Assembly: GCF_004342485.1 (NCBI RefSeq)
Contig: NZ_SMBU01000024.1
Location: 23,939-87,938 of the forward strand
From: Roseateles saccharophilus
GTDB lineage: Bacteria > Pseudomonadota > Gammaproteobacteria > Burkholderiales > Burkholderiaceae_C
Reading direction: 5' to 3'
DNA: 64,000 bases
This document shows positions 30,518 through 37,539 of this stretch, one piece after another. The translations under genes and the position numbers were made by a program. The notes below the pieces were generated by a model. It ran no database searches and was not told the DNA's origin. It saw only the letters and a list, made by a program, of their open reading frames with translations. How positions within the stretch are numbered: position 1 is the first letter of the stretch; each line of letters opens with the position of its first letter.

Positions 30518-31870
30518 TCAGCGCAGTCGCCGGTCCAGCCAGTTCAGCACCCGCAGGTCCTGGAAGTAGTTGGTGTGATGCGTCTCGGCGCTCACGCCGA
30601 GGTCCTCCCACTGCGGCGCGGCCAGCGTGAGGCTGCCCAGTCGGTTCATGGCCGCGCTGTCGACGACCAGGTCGTTGGGCTGGTCGAAGATCAGGTCGGC
30701 GCCGTAGTACATGGCCTGGCCCTTGAGGTGGGTCACGCGTTTCCACAGCTTCCACAGCGGCTCGTTGACTTCGCTGGGCTGGAAGCTGCCGCCGATGGCA
30801 CGCACGTCGGTGCTGCCCGGCAGCGGGTAGAGCTGGGCCAGTTCGAGGTTGTTGTCCACCCGCCCCATCGCCAGCAGTCCCGGCACCAGGCCCACGGCGG
30901 CGTCGGTCAGTGGCGTGCGGGCCCCCAGCTGCAGCAGCTTGCCCAGCACGCAGGCCAGGCCGCCCACCCCCAGGGCGAGTGTGTCCAGGCCCGGCGGGGC
31001 GACCTTGCGCGCCTTGGAGGCGGCCTCGGCCACGGCGTCGGCAAAGCTGGCCAGCGTGTCCAGGGCCTGGCGCAGCTTGTCCGGCGCGGCCAGCGAGGTG
31101 CCGGCCAGAGGCGCACCGACGAACAGGGCCTGGCGGGCGCGCAGGCCCGGCGACATGCGCAGCAGCCAGGAGATGACCAGGCCGCCACGGCTGTGGCCGA
31201 CGAAGTCGAACTCGGCCGGACAGGGTTGCAGCGCGTCGCGCAGGGCCAGCGCGTTCAGCCAGGGCGCGACGGACAGCGTCGGATGGTCGAAGGCCAGCAC
31301 GGCCGCATAGCTGCCGCGCGCATCGGCCAGGCGCTGCAGCAGGGCCTCGCCCTCGGCCGTCGCGGTGAACTCCTTGGCATACATCGCACTGGCGCTGAAG
31401 GTGCCGTGCACCAGCACCAGCACACGGCCCTTCAGCCCGGCCAGGAAGCCGGCCGGCAGGGGCAGCCAGGCCCGGCCGTCCCAGCGGCGCAGGCCGTCGG
31501 CCGGCGCGGCCAGCTCGGCCAGCACGGGGTTCAGCTGGCGGTCCAGCCTGACGAGGCCGGCCGTCACGGCGTTCTCGCCCAATTCGGGGAAGGCGATGCG
31601 CTGCACCGTCTCACGCGACTCGGGCGCGAAGCTACGCCAGCTGCGCCGGCCCTGGCTGCCGAGCTGGCGCAGCGGCGGCTCGTAGACCCAGCGCAGCAGG
31701 CCATCGTCACGCACCAGGCGCACGGCGGCGCGGCCATCGGCGGCCTGCGGGTCGAAGCCGCGGCGGCGGCGCTGCTGGATGGGCGCACGCATCGCGTCGC
31801 CGGCGGGCGCAGACACGTCGAGCTGCTCGCCCACCTGGGCCCACAGGGCCTGGCTCGCGATGCTGTTCAT
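30518..31870 (-). CDS. alpha/beta hydrolase paired with the CHAT-like protein
   Basis: 450 residues from MNSIASQALWA (31870). The hydrolase domain begins near residue 145 with VLVLVHGTFSASAMY, has the nucleophile elbow GHSRGG near residue 220, and late in the protein DLIFDQPNDLVVDSAAM and HHTNYF supply likely acid and His residues. The first ~140 residues are a separate domain seen in hydrolases encoded next to CHAT proteins. No signal peptide. It is 145 bp downstream of the CHAT/transglutaminase gene on the same strand, with hairpins in the gap. A lipase or esterase effector role is inference. Confidence 0.8.
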   Translation of the reverse strand: MNSIASQALWAQVGEQLDVSAPAGDAMRAPIQQRRRRGFDPQAADGRAAVRLVRDDGLLRWVYEPPLRQLGSQGRRSWRSFAPESRETVQRIAFPELGENAVTAGLVRLDRQLNPVLAELAAPADGLRRWDGRAWLPLPAGFLAGLKGRVLVLVHGTFSASAMYAKEFTATAEGEALLQRLADARGSYAAVLAFDHPTLSVAPWLNALALRDALQPCPAEFDFVGHSRGGLVISWLLRMSPGLRARQALFVGAPLAGTSLAAPDKLRQALDTLASFADAVAEAASKARKVAPPGLDTLALGVGGLACVLGKLLQLGARTPLTDAAVGLVPGLLAMGRVDNNLELAQLYPLPGSTDVRAIGGSFQPSEVNEPLWKLWKRVTHLKGQAMYYGADLIFDQPNDLVVDSAAMNRLGSLTLAAPQWEDLGVSAETHHTNYFQDLRVLNWLDRRLR

Positions 31871-31930
31871 TGGTGCACCCTTCGACCTGCGGCCTTGCCT
31901 GGCCGACAGTGCGGCCAGGCGTTCGCCAGG

Positions 31931-31989
31931 CATGGAATGCCCACAGGGCATCCCATGTCCGGGCTCACTCCCGCCAAGCGGGAGCGAGC
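31931..31989. repeat. two adjacent hairpins between the CHAT-like and hydrolase genes
   Basis: Hairpin A (31931-31957) has arms of 12 nt with one mismatch and an ACA loop; hairpin B (31963-31989) has arms of 12 nt with one mismatch and a CAA loop. Inner arms are ATGCCC/GGGCAT and CTCCCGC/GCGGGAG. There is no T-tract. They resemble in architecture the clusters at 36421-36501 and 58362-58588. Confidence 0.7.
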
Positions 31990-32015
31990 TTGCTTGGGGC
32001 GGCCCGGCGCGGCGC

Positions 32016-34451
32016 TCATGGTGCGTCCCTCAGCAGCGGCAGCGGCGTGATCTGGCGCTGCCGCGCGGTGATGATGTCCAGCATGGAGTCGTAGTCGGCG
32101 CGGTCGTTCAGCGCGTCGACGCCGGCCTCGATGGCCTCGACGAAGCCGCAGTGCTCGGTCAGGCGCACGGTCTCGATGGGCACGAGCTTGCGTTCGGCGA
32201 TCAGCTGCCTCACCTCGTCCCAGCTGGCGCGGCCGGCATGCCAGGGCACGGTCTGGGCATTGGCGGCCGAGCTGCCGCCGGCGTCGGCCTGCACGGCGCC
32301 GCTGTAGCTGCCCGTCATCTGCATATAGGCGTCGCGGAAGGACGGGTGCCGCCACCAGCCCGGCAGCGCATGGCCCTCGAGCAGGAAGACGACGGGGTAG
32401 ATGTCCACCAGCTCCAGGCAGGCCGCGAACAGCAGGGCCAGATCGATGCAGGTGCCGGCACGGTCGGCCAGCACGGTGGAGGGCATGCGCAGGCGCTGCG
32501 AGTCCAGCTGGCGGCTGTAGCTGGGCGGCGGATTCACATAGCCCAGCTGCCAGTCGTGCAGCAGCGTGGCCCAGATGGCCTCGACCTGGCGGTCCACGCC
32601 GCGCAGCAGCTCCTCGTCGATGCGGCCGTCCGCCACCACCGCGCCATCGGGCACGCACTGGTAGCCCTCGAAACCGGCCGTGGGGTCGTCGCGCAGCACG
32701 CGGTTGTAGCGCTGCGACTGCGACACCGCGCGCACCACGGCCGGGTCGCGCGGCAGCACGAAGGAGGGCAGCCACTGGCCGTCGCGGCGGTTGTCGCGCC
32801 ACTGGTCCACCGGCAGCAGGCGCAGGCGGTGGCTGTCGTGGTAGAGCAGCCTGCCGCCCTGGCTCACGCGCACCTGCAGGCTGGTGTTGATGGCCTCGTG
32901 CACGCCGCGGGCCACGTCGGCCGTCAGCGGCACATGGATGTCCTTGGTGAGGTTCTCGCGCTCGTGCTGCATGACGACGCGCCGCTCGAAGCGCGCCTCC
33001 TCGTCGCCCATGTGCACGGCCACCTCGACATCCAGCGGCTCGGCCTCGGCCGGCGCATCGCAGCTCAGCACGAAGCGCTTGAACAGGGGCTGGGCGTTGT
33101 GCAGCACCGCATAGTTCAGCTCGGGGAAGGGCTCGATGGCGCAGCGCACCTCGGGCGAGGCCGGTGCCGGCGCCGCCACCTCGGCGGCAGCCGCAGCGAG
33201 CGCCCTGCCCTCGGCCGCGTGCGCGGCGCGCGTGGCCGGGTCGACGAAGACCGGGCCGTCCAGCCACAGCGTCACGCCGGTCGCGTCCACCGATTCGGGC
33301 AGGGCGCGCACCTCCTCCCAGGCGCGGCCGAAGGCGGCCGGCAGGTCGAAGCCGCTCGCGAACAGATGGCGCAGCAGCTGCACCAGCGCGTATTCCGCGA
33401 GCGAATCGTCGAAGGCATCCTGGAAGCCCAGGGCCGCCCGCGTCGCGCCTTCGGCGATCAGCATGGGCGCCAGGCGCGCGGCGCTGTTCCATACGTTCAG
33501 CGTCGTCAGATAGGGCGGCGCGGTGCCCACGGCATCGGCCACGGCGCGGGCCAGCGCCTGGGCATGCACGAGGCGGGGGTAGCCGGCCGAGCCGCGCAGC
33601 AGCAGGCCGTCCGGCAGTCGGCGCGAGTCGGCCAGCAGCTCGTCGATGAGCTGCTGGCGGCCGGGTGCGCCGGCCTCATCCGACTCGGGCGCTTCGACCA
33701 GGGCCGCCTTGCCCAGCAGCGCGCCCAGCTCGCGCAGGCCCTGGTGGCTGTCCATGCCGGCAAAGTGCAGCAGATGCGGCGGGCGGGCCTTCAGCTCGGC
33801 CACCAGCTCGTCCAGGCTCGGGTAGTTCAGCACGCGCGGCGACGGCACCTCGGGCGGCAGGGCCGCGGCCAGGTTCTTCAGCTCGGCCTCCACCGTCCAG
33901 CGCTCGCCCAGCTCGGTCGGCAGGGTGCTGACGAAGAGCACGCGCAGCGCCTGCCACGCCGGCATGACGACGGCCTCGCGCGGCACCGGCCACCACTCGC
34001 CCTCGACCTCGTGCTGCAACTGCAGCTCGCGGATGACGGTCAGCGGCGTGGGGCGCTCGGTGGCGCCGCGGCGCTGCTCGCGCGTGGCCGCGGCCAGCAC
34101 GTATTCCCACGGGAAGATGCGGCCCTCCCAGCACAGCGCTTCGTGGCGGTAGGGCACGCGCACGACCAGCGCCGGCGCCTGCCCCAGCGCCCGCAGCCCG
34201 TCGTCCCCCAGGCCCAGCGTCCTCAGCGTGTCGCGGGCGTCGAGCTGGTGCTGCTCGCGCACCTTGGCATCACGCACCCAGCGCTGGCGCGAACGCAGCA
34301 CATAGGTCCAGCGCAGCGCCTGCTGGGCCATGCTCTGGCGCGAGCGCAGGTCCACGCTGGCCAGCGGCAGGCCCAGCGCGTTGCCGGCGCTGGCGATGTG
34401 CACGCCTTCGAGCAGGCGCTCATGCTCGGGCAGCAGTCCGGTCTTGCCCAC
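32016..34451 (-). CDS. CHAT-like domain fused to a transglutaminase-like domain
   Basis: 811 residues from a GTG start at 34451 (VGKTGLLPEHERLL), chosen because GAGGA lies about 7 bases upstream; an ATG at 34517 has no such signal. The region about 175-385 follows the CHAT pattern (LRVLFVSTLPTELG ... PPHLLHFAG ... LTTLNVWNSA ... FQDAFDDSLAEYALVQLLRH). However, the usual HFxGHG reads HFAGMDS and the LNAC position reads LNVW, so both caspase-like catalytic residues seem lost. The C-terminal part (about 590-780) is transglutaminase-like: Cys near 668 in DRAGTCIDLALLFAACLE and His near 694 in LLEGHALPGWW. No signal peptide. The adjacent GHSRGG hydrolase suggests a two-gene module. Function unknown. 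Confidence 0.65.
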   Translation of the reverse strand: MGKTGLLPEHERLLEGVHIASAGNALGLPLASVDLRSRQSMAQQALRWTYVLRSRQRWVRDAKVREQHQLDARDTLRTLGLGDDGLRALGQAPALVVRVPYRHEALCWEGRIFPWEYVLAAATREQRRGATERPTPLTVIRELQLQHEVEGEWWPVPREAVVMPAWQALRVLFVSTLPTELGERWTVEAELKNLAAALPPEVPSPRVLNYPSLDELVAELKARPPHLLHFAGMDSHQGLRELGALLGKAALVEAPESDEAGAPGRQQLIDELLADSRRLPDGLLLRGSAGYPRLVHAQALARAVADAVGTAPPYLTTLNVWNSAARLAPMLIAEGATRAALGFQDAFDDSLAEYALVQLLRHLFASGFDLPAAFGRAWEEVRALPESVDATGVTLWLDGPVFVDPATRAAHAAEGRALAAAAAEVAAPAPASPEVRCAIEPFPELNYAVLHNAQPLFKRFVLSCDAPAEAEPLDVEVAVHMGDEEARFERRVVMQHERENLTKDIHVPLTADVARGVHEAINTSLQVRVSQGGRLLYHDSHRLRLLPVDQWRDNRRDGQWLPSFVLPRDPAVVRAVSQSQRYNRVLRDDPTAGFEGYQCVPDGAVVADGRIDEELLRGVDRQVEAIWATLLHDWQLGYVNPPPSYSRQLDSQRLRMPSTVLADRAGTCIDLALLFAACLELVDIYPVVFLLEGHALPGWWRHPSFRDAYMQMTGSYSGAVQADAGGSSAANAQTVPWHAGRASWDEVRQLIAERKLVPIETVRLTEHCGFVEAIEAGVDALNDRADYDSMLDIITARQRQITPLPLLRDAP

Positions 34452-34526
34452 GGGACGGTCCTCATGTCGTCGAGACGGACCGCAGTATCGCGACGCCGCG
34501 CCCGCGCGCAACGCCATGTTTCACCT

Positions 34527-35474
34527 TCAGACCAGGCCCAGGCTTTCCTCGACGCCCAGGTGCACGTTCATGCTCTGCACGGCCGCGCCGCTGGCGCCCT
34601 TGCCGAGGTTGTCCAAGCGCGACAGCAGCAGCACCTGGCTGTCCGAAGCGAACACGAACAGATCGACGCGATTCGTGTCGTTGCAGGCCTGCACGTCGAA
34701 GAAGCCGGCCTCCAGCGTGGCCGCGTCGCGCAGCGGCATCACGTTGATGAAGCGCTCGCCGGCGTAATGGGCGGCCAGCGCGGCCTGCACGGCCTCGGGC
34801 GTAGCTCCGGCCTTGAGCTGGCTCAGGTGCAGCGGAACGCTGACGGCCAGGCCCTTGTAGAAGCTGCTCACCACCGGCAGGAAGACCGGCGGCGTGGCCA
34901 GGCCGGTGTGGGCCATCATCTCCGGCAGATGCTTGTGCTTGAGCGCCAGGCCATAGGGCCGCGGCGCGGCCAGGTGGGCGGGCAGCGGCTGCTGCTCGTA
35001 CTCGGCGATCATGCTCTTGCCACCGCCCGAATAGCCGGTGATGGAGGTGGCGCTGACCGCCGCCTCACGCGGCAGCAGGCCGGCGTCCACCAGCGGGCGC
35101 ACGGCCAGGATGAAGGCGCTGGCATGGCAGCCCGGATTGGCGATGCGCTTGGCCTGGCGGATGGCCTCGCGCTGGCCGCGGGCGAGCTCGGGCAGGCCGA
35201 AGGTCCAGCCCGCCACCGTGCGGTGGGCCGTGCTGGCGTCGATCAGGCAGGTATTGGGGTTGGTGATCATGGCCGCGGCCTCGCGCGAGGCCGCGTCGGG
35301 CAGGCACAGGAAGGCCACGTCGGCCGCGTTCAGCAGCCGGGCGCGCTCGGCCGGGTCCTTGCGCTTGTCGGCGGCGATCTTCAGCACCTCGATGTCGTGC
35401 CGCGCCGCGAGGTAGTCGTGAATCCGCAGGCCCGTCGTGCCCTCCTGGCCATCCACAAACACCTTGAACGTCAT
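34527..35474 (-). CDS. argC: N-acetyl-gamma-glutamyl-phosphate reductase (short-form)
   Basis: 315 residues from [15 protein letters not shown] (35474), matching the short type-2 ArgC. It has the nucleotide-binding start, the active-site cysteine in IANPGCHAS, and [11 protein letters not shown]. It reduces N-acetylglutamyl phosphate to the semialdehyde in arginine synthesis, using NADPH. The next minus-strand gene (CHAT-like) starts 75 bp downstream. The long inverted repeat at 35517-35640 lies between its start and the divergent hydrolase gene. Confidence 0.95.
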   Translation of the reverse strand: MTFKVFVDGQEGTTGLRIHDYLAARHDIEVLKIAADKRKDPAERARLLNAADVAFLCLPDAASREAAAMITNPNTCLIDASTAHRTVAGWTFGLPELARGQREAIRQAKRIANPGCHASAFILAVRPLVDAGLLPREAAVSATSITGYSGGGKSMIAEYEQQPLPAHLAAPRPYGLALKHKHLPEMMAHTGLATPPVFLPVVSSFYKGLAVSVPLHLSQLKAGATPEAVQAALAAHYAGERFINVMPLRDAATLEAGFFDVQACNDTNRVDLFVFASDSQVLLLSRLDNLGKGASGAAVQSMNVHLGVEESLGLV

Positions 35475-35516
35475 CGCCGCTGCTCCAGTCGCTGAGAATT
35501 GAACTAGAAAGGATAA

Positions 35517-35640
35517 GGCAAGGCTGAGCAAGTCCCCGCGATGCGGCGCGCCCTGGTTTGGGCGAGCGGCAAGGCGCAAACCGCAGCCGCCCGCTCAAAG
35601 CAGGGATGCGCTGCGCGCGAGGGACTTGGTCAGCCTTGCC
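35517..35640. repeat. 124-bp inverted-repeat element between argC and the RBBP9-like gene
   Basis: Outer arms of 20 nt (35517-35536 and 35621-35640; they begin GGCAAGGCTGA and end TCAGCCTTGCC) match at 19 of 20 positions. Internal segments around 35549-35569 and 35591-35611 are also largely complementary (CCCTG, TTTG and GCGG blocks), so the whole element can fold into one long imperfect hairpin. It fills almost the entire gap between two divergent starts. No open frame inside. Confidence 0.75.
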
Positions 35641-35652
35641 CAAGGGCAAACC

Positions 35653-36192
35653 ATGAAATCAGAGCGCGTACTGCTTCTCCCCGGCTGGCAGAACTCCGGC
35701 CCCGACCACTGGCAAAGTCACTGGGAACGCCTGCATGGCGACGAGCGCGTGGAGCAGCACGACTGGGACTGGCCCAAGCGCGGCGACTGGATGGCCCGGC
35801 TGGACGAGGCGCTGCTGCAGGACGACGCTCCGGCCCTGCTGGTGGCCCATTCGCTGGGCTGCCAGCTGGTGGCCGCCTGGGCCGAGCACTCCCAGCACAC
35901 CGCGCGCGTGAAGGGCGCCCTGCTCGTGGCCCCGCCCGACACCGAGCACGAGGCCATGCCGCCGCAACTGCACAACTGGCGGCCCATCCGCCGCCCGCGC
36001 CTGCCCTTCCCCAGCATCACCGTCATCAGCAGCGACGACCCCTACGGCGCCGCCGAACGCACGCTGCAAATGGCCCAGGACTGGGGCTCGCAGGTCGTCA
36101 TGGCCGGCCCGCGCGGCCACCTGAACTCCGCGTCCGGCCTGGGCGACTGGCCCGAGGGCCGGCAGCTGCTGGAAGACCTCGCCAGGCGCTGA
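35653..36192 (+). CDS. RBBP9/YdeN-family serine hydrolase
   Basis: 179 residues from MKSERVLLLPGWQNSG (35653). The RBBP9 hallmarks are present: WQNSGPDHWQ near the N-terminus, nucleophile VAHSLGC near residue 75, Asp in SSDDPYG and His in GPRGHLNSASGLGDWPEG. Catalytic triad intact. Such enzymes are small cytoplasmic serine hydrolases whose bacterial substrates are mostly unknown. parB follows 16 bp downstream and may be co-transcribed. Confidence 0.92.
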   Translation: MKSERVLLLPGWQNSGPDHWQSHWERLHGDERVEQHDWDWPKRGDWMARLDEALLQDDAPALLVAHSLGCQLVAAWAEHSQHTARVKGALLVAPPDTEHEAMPPQLHNWRPIRRPRLPFPSITVISSDDPYGAAERTLQMAQDWGSQVVMAGPRGHLNSASGLGDWPEGRQLLEDLARR

Positions 36193-36208
36193 AGGACAAT
36201 CCGCGCCC

Positions 36209-37186
36209 ATGGCGACCAAGAAACCCAAAGGCCTCGGCCTCGGCCTCGAAGCCCTGCTCGGCCCCAAAGTCAGCGACACCCCCGCCGCCGAACGCGACGG
36301 CACGCCCACCACGCTGAAGCTCGAACAGCTGCAGGCCGGCAAATACCAGCCGCGCACGCGCATGGACGAGGGTTCGCTCTACGAGCTGGCGGAGAGCATC
36401 AAGGCCCAGGGCATCATGCAGCCGATCCTTGTTCGCCCGTTGGGCGAACAAGGTCGGCAAGCCGCCCGAAACGACAAGTCGCAGGGGCCCTCCCCTGCGA
36501 CGGGCACCGCTGCCACCGATTCGATACTGCCGCAGTACGAGATCATTGCCGGCGAGCGGCGCTTCCGCGCCGCACGGCTGGCCGGCCTGCGCGAGGTGCC
36601 GGTGCTGGTCAAGGCCGTGCCGGACGAGTCCGCCGCCGCGATGGCGCTGATCGAGAACATCCAGCGCGAAGACCTGAATCCGCTGGAAGAAGCCCAGGGC
36701 CTGAAGCGCCTCACCGACGAGTTCGGCCTGACCCACGAGCAGGCGGCCCAGGCTGTGGGCCGTTCGCGCAGCGCGGCCAGCAATCTGCTGCGGCTGTTGA
36801 ACCTCAGCAGCCCGGTGCAGAACATGCTGATGGCCGGCGACCTGGACATGGGCCACGCCCGCGCACTGCTGCCGCTGGAGGGCGCCGTGCAGATCACGAC
36901 GGCCAGCGAGATCGCGGCCAGGAAGCTCAGCGTGCGCGAGGCCGAGAAGCTGGTCGCCAAGACCCAGGGCGCCGCGCGCCAGGCACCGCTGCTGCGCGTG
37001 AAGAGCGACAAGAGCCGCGACGTGCTGAGGCTGGAAGAGGAGCTGGCCGACGCCCTCGGCGCCACCGTCGAAGTGCGCGTGAAGAAGCGCAGCAAGCGCG
37101 GCCAGAGCGGCGAGCTGGCCATCCACTTCGACTCGCTGGACGCGCTGTCGGGCATCCTCGACCGGCTGCGCGGCGGCGCGGCCTGA
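36209..37186 (+). CDS. parB: chromosome partitioning protein ParB (Spo0J) with an internal insertion
   Basis: 325 residues. The N-terminus GLGLGLEALLG is the ParA-interacting type, followed by the ParB/CTPase domain (QLQAGKYQPRTRMDEGSLYELAESIKAQG in two pieces: QLQAGKYQPR and ELAESIKAQGIMQPILVRP). The arginine-rich box is present as YEIIAGERRFRAARLAGL. A central helix-turn-helix reads THEQAAQAVGRSRSAASNLL, and a C-terminal dimerisation segment completes the protein. Between ILVRP and YEIIAGERR, where homologues have only a few residues, lie about 30 extra residues encoded by two hairpins (36421-36501). The frame stays open, so the gene should be functional. Expected to bind the three parS sites in mnmG/rsmG. 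Confidence 0.95.
   Translation: MATKKPKGLGLGLEALLGPKVSDTPAAERDGTPTTLKLEQLQAGKYQPRTRMDEGSLYELAESIKAQGIMQPILVRPLGEQGRQAARNDKSQGPSPATGTAATDSILPQYEIIAGERRFRAARLAGLREVPVLVKAVPDESAAAMALIENIQREDLNPLEEAQGLKRLTDEFGLTHEQAAQAVGRSRSAASNLLRLLNLSSPVQNMLMAGDLDMGHARALLPLEGAVQITTASEIAARKLSVREAEKLVAKTQGAARQAPLLRVKSDKSRDVLRLEEELADALGATVEVRVKKRSKRGQSGELAIHFDSLDALSGILDRLRGGAA
36421..36501. repeat. palindromic insertion inside parB
   Basis: Hairpin 1 (36421-36458): a perfect 12-bp stem (CCTTGTTCGCCC / GGGCGAACAAGG, GTT loop) extended by five more pairs (GCCGA/TCGGC) past a 1-nt bulge. Hairpin 2 (36478-36501): a perfect 10-bp stem (GTCGCAGGGG / CCCCTGCGAC) with a 4-nt loop. Codons CTT, GTT and TTG here are rare elsewhere in this gene. 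The element is in frame. Confidence 0.8.
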
Positions 37187-37539
37187 GGCGCTGGCGCCAG
37201 CTGAAGCCACCACGTTAGCGGCCCGCGTGGGGCCTGTCAGCACGGGGTCACAAGGCCCCCGTATTCGTGTGGTTTGCCCGAAAAGTGCCAGGTCTTGCCT
37301 GGCAGGCGGGCGTATGCTGATCTGGCACCCTGTCAACGAAAGAACGTCGAGTCCGTTTGTTGGCAGGCAGACAGCAGCTTATTCTTCAGATTGCAAAATG
37401 GTCGGCGGCAGCAGGCTGCCGACAAGCCGAGTGGAGATTCTGATGACGCCTTGCAGTTGAGGCGCGATCAGAACCCCCCAGCCAGCTCGGGCACGGATCG
37501 TGCTCGCGCCCTGTGGAGTTCAAACCGCAGGAGATCGGC
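37187..37539. other. 353-bp intergenic region with several hairpins upstream of the PrkA cluster
   Basis: No credible gene. Structures seen are: a perfect 12-bp palindrome (37190-37201) just behind parB; GGGGCC/GGCCCC (37229-37259, 19-nt loop); TGCCAGG/CCTGGCA (37286-37304, 5-nt loop); and GTCGGCGGC/GCTGCCGAC (37401-37423, one G-T pair). The first two could end the parB transcript, the last lies in the probable leader of the kinase gene. Confidence 0.6.
37361..37376 (+). promoter_or_regulatory. weak candidate sigma-54 promoter
   Basis: TGGCAGGCAGACAGCA has the invariant GG and GC with correct 12-base spacing, but the -12 element (CAGCA) departs from TTGCA. In E. coli yeaGH is transcribed by sigma-54 with NtrC, which is the reason for considering it. 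Confidence 0.3.

Noticed and set aside
31779..35495. Very long plus-strand open frame (over 1,200 codons) opposite the CHAT-like, hydrolase and argC genes
   Set aside because: It is a high-GC antisense shadow: rich in Gly/Arg/His/Gln, with no domain, while the minus strand encodes recognisable proteins over the same bases.
37300..37320. A second sigma-54-like sequence (TGGCAGGCGGGCGTATGC)
   Set aside because: GG to GC spacing is 15 instead of 12 bases.
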